Below, piece by piece: positions 5,185 to 6,956 of a stretch of 6,956 nt of DNA (position 1 is the first letter of the stretch; each line of letters starts with the position of its first letter). Source of the DNA: JBBSGD01 sp038254435 (lineage in GTDB: Bacteria; Actinomycetota; CADDZG01; WHSQ01); NCBI GenBank assembly GCA_038254435.1, contig JBBSGD010000083.1, forward strand, positions 1 to 6,956, written 5' to 3'. A program made the translations under genes and the position numbers. The notes under the pieces are model-generated. The model had not been told where the DNA came from and did not search any database. It saw only the letters and a program-made list of their open reading frames with translations.

Positions 5185-5982
5185 ATGGCCACGAGGGCCC
5201 CGGAAACCGCACCTGCGCGACGTGCCTCAATCGCGGCACGAACACTGAGGACGGATGCGTGGTGGGCGGCGCCCGCAATCACAGCAGCCGTGCTGCTGGC
5301 CTTCGTTCTCTACTCGACCTGGGCGGCTTTCCAAAATGCCAACTATGTTTGGGAGCCCTACATCTCGCCCTTTTACTCGCCGTGCATAGCCACAGTCTGC
5401 AAGCCAAGCTCGACCTCCTGGGAGTTCATCGGACCGTGGTGGAGCTTGTCCCCGGCGATTTTGATTCTGATATTCCCGCTCGGCTTTCGACTGACCTGCT
5501 ACTACTACCGCAAGGCCTATTACCGGTCCTTCTGGCTCTCGCCCCCCGCGTGCGCCGTGGCCGAGCCGCACCGCTCCTACACCGGCGAGCGGCGTTTCCC
5601 TTTGATCCTGCAGAACGTTCACCGCTACTTCTTCTACTTCGGGCTTATCCTGAACGTCATTCTGTCGCTCGACGCGGTCGTCGCCTTCAGGGATCACACC
5701 GGGGCATGGGGCCACATGGGACTGGGCACTCTCGTCCTGCTGATCAATGCAGCCCTTCTGTGGCTCTATTCGCTCTCGTGCCACTCCTGCCGGCACCTGT
5801 GCGGGGGCAATGTCAACAGGTTTTCGTCCGCCAAGACTCGCTACTGGCTGTGGCAGAAAGTGACCAAGCTCAATGCGCGACACATGCAGATAGCGTGGAT
5901 GAGCCTCATCTGGGTGGCGGTTTCGGATCTTTACATTCGCCTCGTGGCCGGCGGCACGATCCACGACCTGAGGTTCTTCTAG
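5185..5982 (+). CDS. sdhC: Succinate dehydrogenase membrane anchor subunit, Sdh1 type
   Basis: The 265-residue product resembles the single membrane anchor of the mycobacterial Sdh1 complex, which carries electrons from the SdhA/SdhB head to quinone. About five membrane helices are visible: 26-49, 85-108, 148-168, 177-197 and 234-256. Signature stretches are RLTCYYYRKAYYRSFWLSPP (102-121), RFPLILQNVHRYFFYFG (137-153), WGHMGLGTLVLL (175-186) and LYSLSCHSCRHLCGG (194-208). Cys and His are plentiful (C67, C72, C105, C123, H146, C199, H200, C202, H204, C206, H233), so a membrane Fe-S cluster rather than the heme b of enteric SdhC/D is plausible, as reported for a mycobacterial Sdh1. The ATG at 5185 was chosen for its AAAGGAG site; a GTG at 5161 would add eight residues. 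It is the first gene of the operon and overlaps sdhA by one base (TAGTG). Confidence 0.9.
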   Translation: MATRAPETAPARRASIAARTLRTDAWWAAPAITAAVLLAFVLYSTWAAFQNANYVWEPYISPFYSPCIATVCKPSSTSWEFIGPWWSLSPAILILIFPLGFRLTCYYYRKAYYRSFWLSPPACAVAEPHRSYTGERRFPLILQNVHRYFFYFGLILNVILSLDAVVAFRDHTGAWGHMGLGTLVLLINAALLWLYSLSCHSCRHLCGGNVNRFSSAKTRYWLWQKVTKLNARHMQIAWMSLIWVAVSDLYIRLVAGGTIHDLRFF

Positions 5983-6956
5983 TGGCCGAGCTCGAAACCC
6001 ACGACTACGATGTCATCGTCATAGGAGCCGGCGGCGCCGGCCTGCGAGCCGCGGTCGAATCGGCCGCGCAGGGAGCGAGCACCGGGCTCATCTGCAAGTC
6101 GCTTCTCGGTAAGGCGCACACGGTCATGGCCGAGGGCGGCATCGCAGCCGCGATGGGCAACGTCTACTCACAAGACAACTGGAAGATTCACTTCCGGGAC
6201 ACGATGCGCGGCGGCAAGATGCTCAACAACTGGCGCATGGCGCAACTTCACGCCCAGGAGGCCCCCGAGCGTGTGCGCGAGCTCGAGGACTGGGGGGCCC
6301 TCTTCGACCGCACCAAAGACGGGCTCATCCTGCAGCGAGACTTCGGGGGGCACCGCTACGCACGACTTGCCCACGTGGGAGACCGCACCGGGCTCGAGAT
6401 GATCCGCACGCTCCAGCACCATGCCATCCACAAGCCGGTCGAGATCTTCATGGAGTGCACCGTGGTGCGCCTTCTGAAAGACGGAGATCGAATCGCCGGG
6501 GCGGTCGGCTACAGGCGCGAGACCGGAACCTTCATCGTGTGGAAGGCCAAGGCGGTAATCCTGGCCACCGGTGGAATCGGCAAGGCATGGAAGGTCACTT
6601 CAAACTCGTGGGAGTACACCGGCGATGGGCACTCCCTCGCCTTCTGGGCGGGGGCGGACCTCATCGACATGGAGTTCGTCCAGTTCCATCCCACCGGCAT
6701 GGTGTGGCCCCCGTCCGTGCGCGGCATCCTCGTCACCGAGGGAGTACGAGGTGAAAGGGGAGTGTTGCGCAACTCGGCAGGCGAGCGCTTCATGTTCAAT
6801 TACATCCCTACGGTTTTCAAAGAAGACACGGCGGACTCGGAGGAAGAGGCGGAGCGCTGGTACACGGAGCGCTCCGAGGGGACGCGCCGCCCACCGGAGC
6901 TGCTGCCCCGAGACGAGGTCGCGCGGGCCATCAACACCGAGGTAAAGGAAGAGCGC
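5982..6956 (+). CDS. sdhA: Succinate dehydrogenase flavoprotein subunit, Sdh1 type, C-terminus cut by window edge
   Basis: The 325 visible codons are the N-terminal half or so of an SdhA/FrdA flavoprotein, which oxidises succinate to fumarate using covalent FAD. Residues 11-25 (VIVIGAGGAGLRAAV) form the FAD-binding loop. H46 in KAHTVMAEGGI (44-54) is the expected attachment point for FAD. FHPTG (235-239) with H236 and TEGVRGERG (252-260) line the active site, and R310 in LLPRDEVARAI (307-317) matches the proton-relay arginine R286 of E. coli SdhA. An acidic insert at about 278-305, absent from E. coli SdhA, fits the Sdh1 type of mycobacteria. The later substrate-binding His and Arg lie past the right edge. 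The GTG at 5982 shares its first base with the sdhC stop (TAGTG), implying coupling; the second residue onward (AELETHDYDVIVIGAG) has the usual short lead into the FAD loop. An sdhB iron-sulfur gene probably follows. Confidence 0.96.
   Translation, partial: MAELETHDYDVIVIGAGGAGLRAAVESAAQGASTGLICKSLLGKAHTVMAEGGIAAAMGNVYSQDNWKIHFRDTMRGGKMLNNWRMAQLHAQEAPERVRELEDWGALFDRTKDGLILQRDFGGHRYARLAHVGDRTGLEMIRTLQHHAIHKPVEIFMECTVVRLLKDGDRIAGAVGYRRETGTFIVWKAKAVILATGGIGKAWKVTSNSWEYTGDGHSLAFWAGADLIDMEFVQFHPTGMVWPPSVRGILVTEGVRGERGVLRNSAGERFMFNYIPTVFKEDTADSEEEAERWYTERSEGTRRPPELLPRDEVARAINTEVKEER

Noticed and set aside
6168..6431. Minus-strand 87-codon frame within sdhA
   Set aside because: It is an antisense shadow of the well-conserved flavoprotein sequence.

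Overview
This 6,956-base window is GC-rich (by eye a little over 60%) and looks like chromosomal DNA from an uncultured or poorly described actinobacterium. The evidence is an NADPH:F420 oxidoreductase gene (F420 is widespread in Actinomycetota), a succinate dehydrogenase of the mycobacterial Sdh1 type, frequent GTG starts and tight 1-4 nt gene overlaps. No mobile element, phage gene, CRISPR array, rRNA or tRNA was found. The class cannot be fixed from sequence reading alone.

Layout from left to right. (1) Bases 1-437, minus strand: the N-terminal part of a saccharopine dehydrogenase-like protein, running off the left edge. (2) Bases 438-774: no gene, but several inverted repeats, including a strong terminator-like hairpin (696-737) just downstream of the next minus-strand gene. 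(3) Bases 775-1955, minus strand: a two-gene unit, an MgtC/SapB-family membrane protein followed by a RimJ/RimL-type acetyltransferase, joined by an ATGA overlap. (4) Bases 1956-2187: divergent intergenic region with a short repeated motif. (5) Bases 2188-2649, plus strand: a YjbQ/UPF0047-family protein. (6) Bases 2650-2754: a convergent gap with a nested hairpin (a perfect 12-bp outer stem and a perfect 6-bp inner stem) flanked by a 10-bp direct repeat. (7) Bases 2755-5003, minus strand: a two-gene unit, the large catalytic subunit of a two-protein methylmalonyl-CoA mutase followed by npdG, overlapping by one base. (8) Bases 5004-5184: divergent regulatory region. (9) Bases 5185-6956, plus strand: start of an Sdh1-type succinate dehydrogenase operon, with the membrane anchor (sdhC-like) first and the flavoprotein sdhA overlapping it by one base and cut by the right edge. 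An iron-sulfur subunit gene probably follows outside the window.

The genes mostly serve central metabolism. The mutase interconverts methylmalonyl-CoA and succinyl-CoA, and the divergent sdh operon oxidises succinate into the quinone pool, so a propionate/succinate node is divided by a shared 181-base promoter region. NpdG connects the NADPH and F420H2 pools and is translationally coupled to the mutase. I see no defence, secretion or otherwise clearly novel system. The points most worth checking are the nested hairpin at 2665-2713, the Cys/His-rich SdhC anchor, the mutase-npdG coupling and the structured gap at 557-661.
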